Source of the DNA: Streptomyces galbus
GTDB taxonomy: Bacteria; Actinomycetota; Actinomycetes; Streptomycetales; Streptomycetaceae
Reading direction: 5' to 3'
Length of the DNA: 64,000 nt
NCBI RefSeq assembly: GCF_005280195.1
Contig: NZ_SZPR01000018.1
Location: forward strand, 376,823 to 440,822
Below, piece after piece: positions 1 through 7,399 of this stretch; the stretch's first letter is position 1; each line of letters opens with the position of its first letter. Position numbers and translations under genes: made by a program. A model generated the notes under the pieces. It did not search any database. It saw nothing but the letters and a program-made list of their open reading frames with translations, and was not told the DNA's origin.

Positions 1-1
1 C

Positions 2-445
2 GACGTCATGGCGGAGACCCTCCACCGCTCCAGCCTCGGCGCCCTCACCGTCGGCTCCCGCGTCAACCTCGAGCGTCCCACCGCCGTGGGCGCGCGCCTC
101 GGCGGGCACATCGTCCAGGGACACGTCGACGGCACCGGCGAGATCGTCGCCCGCACGCCGTCCGAGCACTGGGAGATCGTGGAGATCTCGCTGCCCGCGC
201 ACCTGTCCCGGTACGTCGTGGAGAAGGGCTCCATCACCGTCGACGGCATCAGCCTCACGGTCGTCGAGGCGGGCACCGACCGCTTCACCGTCAGCCTCAT
301 CCCCACCACGCTCGCCCTGACCACGCTCGGCCTCAAGCAGCCCGGCGACCCGGTCAACCTCGAGGTGGACGTCGTCGCCAAGTACGTCGAGCGCCTGCTC
401 GCCGCGGGCCAGGCCGGACAGGCGGGACAGGGGGCGGCACGGTGA
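2..445 (+). CDS. ribE: Riboflavin synthase alpha chain, C-terminal part (5' end outside window)
   Basis: Riboflavin synthase converts two molecules of 6,7-dimethyl-8-ribityllumazine into riboflavin and a pyrimidine by-product in the cytoplasm. The frame is open from the left edge, so the true start is off-window and about 147 codons remain. Visible family motifs are GGHIVQGHVDGTG and the repeat-barrel segment KGSITVDGISLTV, followed by the family-typical NLEVDVVAKYVERLL near the C terminus. The tail AGQAGQAGQG is low complexity. The stop codon overlaps the next start as GTGA, implying translational coupling in the rib operon. Any FMN riboswitch for the operon would lie upstream, outside the window. 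Confidence 0.93.
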   Translation, partial: DVMAETLHRSSLGALTVGSRVNLERPTAVGARLGGHIVQGHVDGTGEIVARTPSEHWEIVEISLPAHLSRYVVEKGSITVDGISLTVVEAGTDRFTVSLIPTTLALTTLGLKQPGDPVNLEVDVVAKYVERLLAAGQAGQAGQGAAR

Positions 446-1083
446 ACTGGCTGAACTCCGAGGCGTTCGTCCTCTTCGACCAGCACATCATCTGGTCCGA
501 CATGATCGGCAACATCCTGGGCCTGATCACCCTCGGCCTCGGCTGGCGCCGGTCCCTCCTGACCTGGCCCGTGCAGTTCCTGTCCGGTCTGGTGCTGTTC
601 ACCGCCTTCTACGGCCACCTCGCCGGCAGCGCCGGCAAGCAGGTCGTCGTCATGGTCGTCGCGCTCTACGGCTGGTGGCAGTGGCAGCGCGGCCGGGGCA
701 AGGCCGACGACGGCCGGATCACCGTCCGCTTCGCCGGCTGGCGCGAGCGCGGCGCCATGCTGGTCGCGGCCGCCGCCGGGACCGTCGCGGTGGCCCTGCT
801 GTTCCAGGCGTACCCCAGCCTCTCCTGGGACCCCTGGCCCGACGCCTACATCTTCGTCGGCACCGTCGTCGCCATGTACGCCCAGGCCAAGGGCATGGTC
901 GAGTTCTGGATCGCCTGGCTGCTCGTCGACGTCGTCGGCGTCCCGCTGAACTTCGCCAACGGCTACGCCTTCTCCGGCTTCGTCTACGTCATCTACGGCG
1001 CGCTCGTCCTGTGGGGCATGCGCGACTGGTGGCTGCGCTCCCGCCGGGGCTCGCGGCCCACTCTGGAGGGAGCACCGGCATGA
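442..1083 (+). CDS. ribM: PnuC-family flavin transporter (RibM-like)
   Basis: A 213-residue integral membrane protein with about six or seven hydrophobic segments and PnuC-family aromatic motifs (SGLVLFTAFY, ALYGWWQWQRG, FSGFVYVIYG). PnuC relatives carry nicotinamide riboside. Actinobacterial members inside riboflavin operons have been characterised as riboflavin/roseoflavin facilitators called RibM, so substrate assignment here rests on operon context. The GTG start overlaps the ribE stop (GTGA) and the stop overlaps the ribBA start (ATGA), so the gene is embedded in the rib operon. If context misleads, a nicotinamide riboside carrier is the alternative. Confidence 0.85.
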   Translation: MNWLNSEAFVLFDQHIIWSDMIGNILGLITLGLGWRRSLLTWPVQFLSGLVLFTAFYGHLAGSAGKQVVVMVVALYGWWQWQRGRGKADDGRITVRFAGWRERGAMLVAAAAGTVAVALLFQAYPSLSWDPWPDAYIFVGTVVAMYAQAKGMVEFWIAWLLVDVVGVPLNFANGYAFSGFVYVIYGALVLWGMRDWWLRSRRGSRPTLEGAPA

Positions 1084-2369
1084 GCACGGCACCGATCCTC
1101 TACAGCACCGACGGCATCGAGGACTTCGCCCTCGACCCGGTCGAACAGGCCGTCGCCGACATCGCGGCCGGCCGCCCGGTCGTGGTCGTCGACGACGAGG
1201 ACCGCGAGAACGAGGGCGACCTCGTCATCGCCGCCGAGATGGCCACGCCCGAGATCGTAGCCTTCATGATGAGCGAGTGCCGGGGTCTGATCTGCGCCCC
1301 CATGGAGGGCGACGAACTGGACCGGCTGCGACTGCCGCAGATGGTCCAGGACAACACCGAGTCGATGAAGACCGCCTTCACGGTCTCCGTCGACGCCTCC
1401 GGCGCCCACGGCGTCACCACCGGCATCTCCGCCGCCGACCGCGCCACCACCCTGCGGCTCCTCGCGGGCGGCGAGGCCGGACCGGGCGACTTCGTCCGCC
1501 CCGGCCACGTCTTCCCGCTGCGCGCCCGCCCCGGCGGCGTCCTGGTGCGCAACGGCCACACCGAGGCGGCCGTGGACCTCGCCCGCCTCGCGGGGCTGCG
1601 CCCGGCCGGCGCCATCGTGGAGATCGCCGGCGAGGACGGCCGCATGCTGCGCCTGCCCGAGCTGATCCCCTTCGCCCGCAAGCACGGTCTGACGATCATC
1701 TCCATCGAGGACCTGATCGCCTACCGCCGCAGCGCCGAACCCACCGTCCGCCGCGAGGCCGAGGTCCACCTGCCCACCGCGCACGGCACCTTCACGGCGT
1801 ACGGCTACCGCTCCACCGTCGACGGCGTCGAGCACGTCGCCCTGGTCCACGGCGACCTCGGCGACGGCGAGGACGTCCTGGTCCGCATGCACTCCGAGTG
1901 CCTGACCGGCGACGTCTTCGGCTCCCTGCGCTGCGACTGCGGCCCCCAGCTCGACGCGGCCCTGGAGCGGGTCCGCGCCGCCGGCCGCGGGGTCGTCGTC
2001 TACCTGCGCGGACACGAGGGGCGCGGCATCGGCCTGCTGTCCAAGCTGCGCGCCTACGAACTCCAGGAGCGCGGCCACGACACCCTGGACGCCAACCTGG
2101 AACTCGGCCTGCCCGCCGACGCCCGCGACTACGGCGCCGGCGCGCAGATCCTGAAGGACCTCGGCGTGCACAGCGTGCGCCTGATGACCAACAACCCCGA
2201 CAAGTCCGACGCGCTGGCCCACCACGGCATCACCGTCTCCGCGAGGGAGCCGATGCCCGTGCAGGCCGACGAGCACAACATCCGCTACCTGCGCACCAAG
2301 CGGGACCGGATGGGTCACGACCTGCCCTGGCTGGACACGGCCGCCGTGTCCCCCTGCGGCACCCAGTGA
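1080..2369 (+). CDS. ribBA: Bifunctional 3,4-dihydroxy-2-butanone-4-phosphate synthase / GTP cyclohydrolase II
   Basis: 429 residues supplying both precursors of riboflavin. The N-terminal half (about 20-210) is the DHBP synthase domain, with the metal-binding acidic motif DDEDRENEGDL and the stretch GHVFPLRARPGGVL. The C-terminal half (about 215-420) is GTP cyclohydrolase II, with zinc ligands in SECLTGDVFGSLRCDCG and the catalytic region LRGHEGRGIGL, ending near TNNPDKSDAL. The ATG at 1080 is chosen because it overlaps the ribM stop and follows a GGAGGGAG ribosome site. Length matches typical RibBA (about 400-430 aa). Confidence 0.97.
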   Translation: MSTAPILYSTDGIEDFALDPVEQAVADIAAGRPVVVVDDEDRENEGDLVIAAEMATPEIVAFMMSECRGLICAPMEGDELDRLRLPQMVQDNTESMKTAFTVSVDASGAHGVTTGISAADRATTLRLLAGGEAGPGDFVRPGHVFPLRARPGGVLVRNGHTEAAVDLARLAGLRPAGAIVEIAGEDGRMLRLPELIPFARKHGLTIISIEDLIAYRRSAEPTVRREAEVHLPTAHGTFTAYGYRSTVDGVEHVALVHGDLGDGEDVLVRMHSECLTGDVFGSLRCDCGPQLDAALERVRAAGRGVVVYLRGHEGRGIGLLSKLRAYELQERGHDTLDANLELGLPADARDYGAGAQILKDLGVHSVRLMTNNPDKSDALAHHGITVSAREPMPVQADEHNIRYLRTKRDRMGHDLPWLDTAAVSPCGTQ

Positions 2370-2428
2370 CACCCGGCACCACCCCGAGCGCATCGGGCGA
2401 CACCCGTACAAGGCACTGAAGGAGAGAC

Positions 2429-2914
2429 GTGAGCGGCAAGGGCGCACCGGAGCTGTCCGTACGCAATGTGGGCGACCTGCGGGTCGCCGTCATCGCGGCC
2501 CAGTGGCACGAGAAGGTGATGGACGGCCTGGTGGACGGCGCCCTGCGCGCCCTGCACGACCTGGGGATCGACGAGCCGACCCTGCTGCGCGTGCCCGGGA
2601 GCTGGGAACTGCCGGTGGTGGCGAAGGTGCTGGCCGGCCGGGGCTACGACGCGATCGTCGCCCTCGGTGTCGTCATCCGCGGCGGCACCCCGCACTTCGA
2701 GTACGTGTGCCAGGGCGTCACCCAGGGCCTGACCCAGGTCTCCGTGGACACCGGCGTCCCCGTCGGCTTCGGCCTGCTCACCTGCGACACCGAGGAGCAG
2801 GCCCTGGACCGCGCGGGCCTGCCGGGCTCGAACGAGGACAAGGGGCACGAGGCGGTGACGGCCGCCGTGGCCACGGCGGCCACGCTCCGCTCAGTATCCG
2901 AACCGTGGCACTAG
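2429..2914 (+). CDS. ribH: 6,7-dimethyl-8-ribityllumazine synthase (riboflavin synthase beta chain)
   Basis: 161 residues, the normal length for lumazine synthase, which condenses the DHBP synthase product with 5-amino-6-ribitylamino-uracil. Motifs seen: VIAAQWHEKVMDGLVDGA (substrate strand), RVPGSWELPVVAKVL, and GVVIRGGTPHFEYVC containing the phosphate-binding GGTPHFE. The GTG start at 2429 has GGAGAG eight bases upstream. It follows ribBA by 59 bases and completes the rib operon. Homologues assemble into pentamers or icosahedral shells; nothing here shows which form applies. Confidence 0.97.
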   Translation: MSGKGAPELSVRNVGDLRVAVIAAQWHEKVMDGLVDGALRALHDLGIDEPTLLRVPGSWELPVVAKVLAGRGYDAIVALGVVIRGGTPHFEYVCQGVTQGLTQVSVDTGVPVGFGLLTCDTEEQALDRAGLPGSNEDKGHEAVTAAVATAATLRSVSEPWH

Positions 2915-2948
2915 GTCCCGCGGCACAGCGCGTAAAGTGGGCGCCACC

Positions 2949-3221
2949 ATGTCCAAGAAGACGTTCGAGGAGCTCTTCACCGAGCTCCAGCACAAGGCCG
3001 CCCAGGGCGACCCCGCCACCTCCCGCACCGCCGAGCTGGTCGGCAAGGGGGTCCATGCCATCGGCAAGAAGGTCGTCGAAGAGGCCGCCGAGGTCTGGAT
3101 GGCCGCCGAGTACGAGGGCAAGGAGGCGGCCGCCGAGGAGATCTCGCAGCTGCTGTACCACGTCCAGGTGATGATGGTCGCCCGCGGCATCTCCCTGGAC
3201 GACGTCTACGCCCACCTCTGA
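2949..3221 (+). CDS. hisE: Phosphoribosyl-ATP pyrophosphatase
   Basis: 90 residues from the ATG (MSKKTFEELF), the usual size of free-standing HisE, which hydrolyses phosphoribosyl-ATP to phosphoribosyl-AMP in the second step of histidine synthesis. The MazG-like helical signature KVVEEAAEVWMAAEYEG and the downstream EEISQLLYHVQVMM supply the acidic metal-binding residues. A GTG twelve bases earlier is in frame, but the ATG matches the family start. A TAAAGT element lies ten bases before the ATG with no obvious ribosome site, so a near-leaderless transcript is possible. It sits between ribH and hisG, apart from any main his operon. Confidence 0.94.
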   Translation: MSKKTFEELFTELQHKAAQGDPATSRTAELVGKGVHAIGKKVVEEAAEVWMAAEYEGKEAAAEEISQLLYHVQVMMVARGISLDDVYAHL

Positions 3222-3281
3222 GCCGCACCGCCAACCCCACTCCAGCGCACCCCCAGCGAACGAACGAAGGAAGCCGACCTC

Positions 3282-4130
3282 ATGCTGCGCATCGCCGTCC
3301 CCAACAAGGGTTCCCTCTCCGGCCCTGCGGCGGACATGCTGCATGAGGCCGGCTACCAGCAGCGCCGGGAGTCCAAGGAACTGCGCATCGTCGACCCGGA
3401 GAACGAGGTCGAGTTCTTCTACCTCCGCCCCCGCGACATCGCGATCTACGTCTCCTCCGGCCGCCTCGACATCGGCATCACCGGCCGCGACCTGCTGATC
3501 GACTCCGGCGCCAACGCCGAGGAGATCCTCCCGCTCGGCTTCGCCCGCTCCACCTTCCGCTTCGCCGCCAAGCCGGGCACGGCCGAGGGCATCGACGACC
3601 TGGCGGGCAAGACGGTCGCCACCTCCTACGAGGGCATCGTCGCCAAGCACCTCGCCGACAGCGGGGTCGACGCCTCCGTCGTCCACCTCGACGGCGCCGT
3701 GGAGACGGCGATCGAGCTGGGCGTGGCCGAGGTCATCGCGGACGTCGTCGAGACCGGCACCAGCCTGCGCAACGCCGGCCTCGAGGTCTTCGGTGAGCCG
3801 ATCATGAAGTCCGAGGCCATCGTCGTCCGCCGCACCGGCGCCGACGCCGAGGAGCCCAAGGTGCAGCAGTTCCTGCGCCGCCTGCAGGGCGTCCTGGTCG
3901 CCCGGACCTACGTGATGATGGACTACGACTGCCGCGTCGAGCAGCTCGAGAAGGCCGTCGCGCTCACCCCGGGCCTGGAGTCGCCGACCGTCTCCCCGCT
4001 GCACAACGAAGGCTGGGTCGCCGTGCGCGCCATGGTGCCCGCCAAGGAGGCCCAGCGGATCATGGACGACCTGTACGCCATCGGCGCCCGGGCCATCCTG
4101 ACCACGGCCATCCACGCCTGCCGCCTCTGA
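3282..4130 (+). CDS. hisG: ATP phosphoribosyltransferase, long form
   Basis: 282 residues, the long HisG type with a C-terminal regulatory ACT-like domain (about 210-282) that binds histidine. It catalyses the first committed step of histidine synthesis from ATP and PRPP. Seen: the N-terminal RIAVPNKGSLSGPA, the GITGRDLL segment of the periplasmic-binding-like fold, and the PRPP-binding loop EVIADVVETGTSLRNAGLE. The C-terminal part contains SPLHNEGWVAVRAMVP. It lies 60 bases after hisE and is probably co-transcribed with it; GAAGGAAG precedes the ATG. Confidence 0.97.
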   Translation: MLRIAVPNKGSLSGPAADMLHEAGYQQRRESKELRIVDPENEVEFFYLRPRDIAIYVSSGRLDIGITGRDLLIDSGANAEEILPLGFARSTFRFAAKPGTAEGIDDLAGKTVATSYEGIVAKHLADSGVDASVVHLDGAVETAIELGVAEVIADVVETGTSLRNAGLEVFGEPIMKSEAIVVRRTGADAEEPKVQQFLRRLQGVLVARTYVMMDYDCRVEQLEKAVALTPGLESPTVSPLHNEGWVAVRAMVPAKEAQRIMDDLYAIGARAILTTAIHACRL

Positions 4131-4206
4131 CCCCGGCCGGCCGGCCGCGCCGGCCGTCCTCGACCGAGGCCGTCACCACCCGTCGCCTGTGAGGGACCAC
4201 CCCACG

Positions 4207-4671
4207 ATGTCCGACCCGACCCCGCTGCCCGACCTGCCGGTCACCTTCCGGCCGGGCCGCACCCGCGTGATCCTGCTCACCGCCGGCCTCGCGATCTTCG
4301 TGGTGATCACGGCGATCGCGCTGCTCCTGGAGCAGCTCGGCCCGGGGGAGCGGCTCAGCTTCATCGTCACCGGCGCGCTGCTCTTCGGCGTGCTCGCGCT
4401 GCTGGCCCGGGTACGGGTCGTCGCCGAGGACGCCGGGGTGACCGTGGTGAACATCGCGAGCCGGCGGCGCCTGGAGTGGGCGCAGATCCTCCGGGTGAAC
4501 CTGCGTCCGGGTGATCCCTGGGTGTTCCTCGACCTGAGCGACGGCACCAGCCTGCCCGCGCTCGGCATCCAGCCCGGCGTCGACAAGCAGCAGGCCATCG
4601 CCCACGCCCGCACCCTGCGGGCGCTGGCCGAGGTCCGCTCGGCCCACCACCCGGAGCGGCCCCAGGGCTGA
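4207..4671 (+). CDS. PH domain-containing small membrane protein
   Basis: 154 residues from the ATG (MSDPTPLPD). Two adjacent hydrophobic helices (about 23-43 and 52-68) are followed by a soluble domain (about 70-145) with the bacterial PH-like pattern VVAEDAGVTVVN...RRLEWAQILRV...PWVFLDLSDG. The family is frequent in actinobacteria, and its function is unknown. GAGGGACC precedes the ATG; a GTG eighteen bases earlier is less likely. It follows hisG by 76 bases on the same strand and may be read through from it. Confidence 0.8.
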   Translation: MSDPTPLPDLPVTFRPGRTRVILLTAGLAIFVVITAIALLLEQLGPGERLSFIVTGALLFGVLALLARVRVVAEDAGVTVVNIASRRRLEWAQILRVNLRPGDPWVFLDLSDGTSLPALGIQPGVDKQQAIAHARTLRALAEVRSAHHPERPQG

Positions 4672-4724
4672 TCACGCCCAGGATGCGGGACGGCTCCGGA
4701 TGGTTCACCCTGCCCGAAGCGGCC

Positions 4725-4891
4725 CCGTCCCGATTAACCTGGTGACGGAGGCGTCGTCATGCCTCTGCCACTGAGGTGCCGACCGGACCCAGAGGTTCCC
4801 GACTACCCGAGGAGTGACTCCCTCCAGCGATGGACGGATCGTCCTGTAGTACCTGCGCCGCCCCCGTGCGACCTCACGAGGCGGCGGCCCC
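4725..4891 (+). promoter_or_regulatory. Structured 5' leader of the CNNM/CBS gene pair
   Basis: Before the ATG at 4892 there is no free Shine-Dalgarno sequence. The GAGG at 4878-4881 partly falls inside a perfect stem CGCCGCC (4856-4862) / GGCGGCG (4880-4886) that would mask the start region. Further upstream are GAGGC...GCCTC around 4749-4763, GGAGTGACTCC near 4811-4821, and GGACGGATCGTCC near 4832-4844. A TAACCT -10-like element lies near 4736. This resembles an aptamer plus expression platform, but I cannot match it confidently to a known riboswitch class. Confidence 0.4.
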
Positions 4892-6217
4892 ATGACCATC
4901 CCCCTGCTCCTGCTCGCGGCGGCCTTCCTGCTCATCCTGGCCAACGGCTTCTTCGTCGCCGCCGAGTTCGGTCTCGTCACGGTCGAGCGCCCGGAGGCCG
5001 AGAAGGCCGCCGCCGAGGGCGACCCGCGTGCCCGCACGGTCGTCGAGTCGCTGCGGCAGCTGTCCTTCCAGCTCTCCGGCACCCAGCTCGGCATCACCAT
5101 CACCTCCCTCGTCGTCGGCATGCTCGCCGAGCCCGCGCTCGCGGAGCTGCTGCGCGGCCCGTTCACCGCGCTCGGCATCCCGGCCGGCGCCGTCCCCGGC
5201 GTCTCCGTGGTCGTCGGCATGCTGCTGGCCTCCGCCGTGCAGATGGTGATCGGCGAGCTGGTGCCCAAGAACTGGGCCGTCTCCCGGCCGCTGCAGGTGG
5301 CCCGCTTCGTCGCGGGCCCCCAGCACGCCTTCGCGCGGCTGTTCCGGCCGGTCATCGCCGCCCTGAACACCGTCGCCAACCGTCTGGTGCGCGCCCTCGG
5401 CGTGGAACCCGCCGACGAGCTGGCGTCCGCCCGCACCCCCGGCGAACTGGTGTCGCTGGCCCGGCACTCCGCCCAGGCGGGTGCCCTCGAACAGGACACG
5501 GCCGACCTGTTCGTGCGCACGCTGTCCCTGGGCGAGCTGACCGCGCAGCACGTGATGACGCCGCGCGTGAAGGTCAGCGCCCTGCAGTCGACGGCCACCG
5601 CCGAGGACGTGGTCAACCTGACCCGCGCCACCGGCCTGTCCCGTTTCCCCGTCTACCGAGAGAAGATCGACGAGGTCGTCGGCATGGTCCACCTCAAGGA
5701 CGCCCTGGCCGTCCCGGTCCACGACCGGCTGCGCACCCCCGTGGGCCGCATCGCCCGCCCTGCCCTGCTGGTCCCCGAGACCCTCCCGGTCCAGCCGCTG
5801 CTGGCCCGGCTGCGCAGCGAGCAGCCCATCGCCGTCGTCGTCGACGAGTACGGCGGCACGGCGGGCGTGGTCACCCTGGAGGACATCGTCGAGGAGATCG
5901 TCGGCGAGGTCCGCGACGAGCACGACGGCCAGGACACGCCCGAGCTGGCCCCCGCCCCGCCGGAGGACGGCCGGCCCGCCTGGGACGTCGACGGCAGTTG
6001 CCGCGTCGACGCCCTGCTGCGCATCGGCCTGGCGGTGCCGGAGGGTCCGTACGAGACGGTCGCCGGTCTCGTCGCCGACCTGCTCGGGCGCATCCCGGCC
6101 GTCGGCGACCGGACCGAGCTGCCCGGCTGGCGGCTGTCCGTGCGCCGGGTCGGGCACTACCGCGCCGAGCGGATCCGCCTCGTGCGCACCGGGACCGTCG
6201 TGGAGGCGGCCCGATGA
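4892..6217 (+). CDS. CNNM/CorC (HlyC) family membrane protein with CBS pair
   Basis: 441 residues. The N-terminal CNNM (DUF21) membrane domain (about 1-190, three to four helices) carries ILANGFFVAAEFGLV and the GELVPKNWAVSRP motif. A CBS pair follows (about 205-325; VMTPRVKVSAL, FPVYREKIDEVVGMVHLKD, VVVDEYGGTAGVVTLEDI), then a CorC_HlyC C-terminal domain (about 340-425). Members are implicated in divalent-cation (Mg2+) export or homeostasis; the older name hemolysin is misleading. It is coupled to a second family member through an ATGA overlap, as is common for such pairs. The structured leader upstream suggests post-transcriptional control. Confidence 0.9.
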   Translation: MTIPLLLLAAAFLLILANGFFVAAEFGLVTVERPEAEKAAAEGDPRARTVVESLRQLSFQLSGTQLGITITSLVVGMLAEPALAELLRGPFTALGIPAGAVPGVSVVVGMLLASAVQMVIGELVPKNWAVSRPLQVARFVAGPQHAFARLFRPVIAALNTVANRLVRALGVEPADELASARTPGELVSLARHSAQAGALEQDTADLFVRTLSLGELTAQHVMTPRVKVSALQSTATAEDVVNLTRATGLSRFPVYREKIDEVVGMVHLKDALAVPVHDRLRTPVGRIARPALLVPETLPVQPLLARLRSEQPIAVVVDEYGGTAGVVTLEDIVEEIVGEVRDEHDGQDTPELAPAPPEDGRPAWDVDGSCRVDALLRIGLAVPEGPYETVAGLVADLLGRIPAVGDRTELPGWRLSVRRVGHYRAERIRLVRTGTVVEAAR

Positions 6218-7305
6218 CGCTGCTGCAACTGCTGTTCGCCGGGCTGCTCGTCCTCGCCAACGGCTTCTTCGTCGGCGCCGAGTTCGCGCTGGTCTCCGTG
6301 CGGCGCAGCCAGATCGAACCGCTCGGCACCGCCCGCGCCCGCCAGGTCCTGTACGGCCTGGAGCACCTGCCGCAGATGATGGCCGCGGCCCAGTTCGGCA
6401 TCACGGTCTGCTCGCTGACCCTGGGCGCGGTCGCCGAGCCGACCGTGGCCCGGCTGCTGGAGCCGCTGTTCGAGGCGGTCCACCTGCCGCACGGCGTGAT
6501 CCACCCGCTGGGCTACGTCATCGCCCTGGCCGCGGTGGTCTTCTTCCACCTCGTCATCGGCGAGATGGTCCCGAAGAACCTCGCCATGGCCGCGCCCGAG
6601 AAGGCCGCGCTGTGGCTCAGCCCCGGCCTGGTCTGGTTCGCCCGCCTGTGCCGGCCGATCACGGTCGCCCTCGGTGCCTGCGCCCAGGGCATCCTGCGGC
6701 TCTTCCGCGTCGAGCCCAAGGACGAGGTGGAGGCCGTCGTCACCAGCGAGCAGCTCAACCGGCTCCTGGAGGACTCCGGCCAGGCCGGCCTCCTCGACCC
6801 CGAGGAGCAGGAGCGGCTGGAGGACGCCCTGGAGCTGGGCTCCCGCCCGGTGACGGACGTGCTCCTGAAGCGGGAGTCGCTGATCACGGTGCCGCCGTCG
6901 GTCACCCCCGGGCAGATCGTCGAGCTCACCGCCCGCACCGGCTACTCGCGCTTCCCGATCGCCGCGGAGAAGAGCGCCAAGGGCACCTTCATGGGCTACC
7001 TGCACGTCAAGGACGTCCTCGACCTGGAGGAGTCCGACCGCGCGGTGCCGCAGCAGGTGTGGCGCCCCATGACGACGCTCCGCCCCGAACTCCCGCTGGA
7101 CGACGCCCTGACCGTGATGCGGCGGGCGGCGACCCACCTGGCGCAGGTCGCCGACGCCGGCGGACGGGTGCTGGGGCTCGTCGCCCTGGAGGACGTCCTG
7201 GAACTGCTGGTCGGCGAGGTGCGCGACCCGGCGCACCGCGAGACGCGCAACGTCCGGCTGACGTCGCCCCGCGTCAGCGGGGAGCCGGAGGAGGCGCTCG
7301 CCTAG
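6214..7305 (+). CDS. CNNM/CorC family membrane protein with CBS pair (second copy)
   Basis: 363 residues with the same architecture as its upstream neighbour but without the full CorC_HlyC C-terminal domain. It has a CNNM membrane domain (about 1-175; LANGFFVGAEFALVSVRRSQIEPL, IGEMVPKNLAMAAPEKAA) and a CBS pair (about 215-335; YSRFPIAAEKSAKGTFMGYLHVKD, VLGLVALEDVLELLVGEVRD). The ATG overlaps the previous stop (ATGA), so the two are translationally coupled and probably act as a hetero-oligomer. Transport of a divalent cation is inferred from family membership. Confidence 0.9.
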   Translation: MTLLQLLFAGLLVLANGFFVGAEFALVSVRRSQIEPLGTARARQVLYGLEHLPQMMAAAQFGITVCSLTLGAVAEPTVARLLEPLFEAVHLPHGVIHPLGYVIALAAVVFFHLVIGEMVPKNLAMAAPEKAALWLSPGLVWFARLCRPITVALGACAQGILRLFRVEPKDEVEAVVTSEQLNRLLEDSGQAGLLDPEEQERLEDALELGSRPVTDVLLKRESLITVPPSVTPGQIVELTARTGYSRFPIAAEKSAKGTFMGYLHVKDVLDLEESDRAVPQQVWRPMTTLRPELPLDDALTVMRRAATHLAQVADAGGRVLGLVALEDVLELLVGEVRDPAHRETRNVRLTSPRVSGEPEEALA

Positions 7306-7314
7306 CGGCGCCCA

Positions 7315-7366
7315 CCGGGACGTACCCAGCAGGGACGTGCCGACCCGCCGGGACGTACCCAGCAGG
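7315..7366. repeat. Two direct copies of a 19-bp repeat between convergent genes
   Basis: CCGGGACGTACCCAGCAGG occurs at 7315-7333 and 7348-7366, a 33-base period. It fills the short gap between the second CNNM gene and the convergent AAA ATPase gene. Confidence 0.85.
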
Positions 7367-7399
7367 ACGTGCGGGGGAGACCGCTGACGGATCGGGGGG

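Noticed and set aside
4725..4891. M-box (Mg2+) or yybP-ykoY (Mn2+) riboswitch
   Set aside because: The fixed sequence blocks I remember for those classes are not present; only general structure and context agree, so I leave it unclassified.
4892..7305. Hemolysin genes
   Set aside because: The family name is historical. The CNNM and CBS domains indicate ion transport, with no toxin feature.
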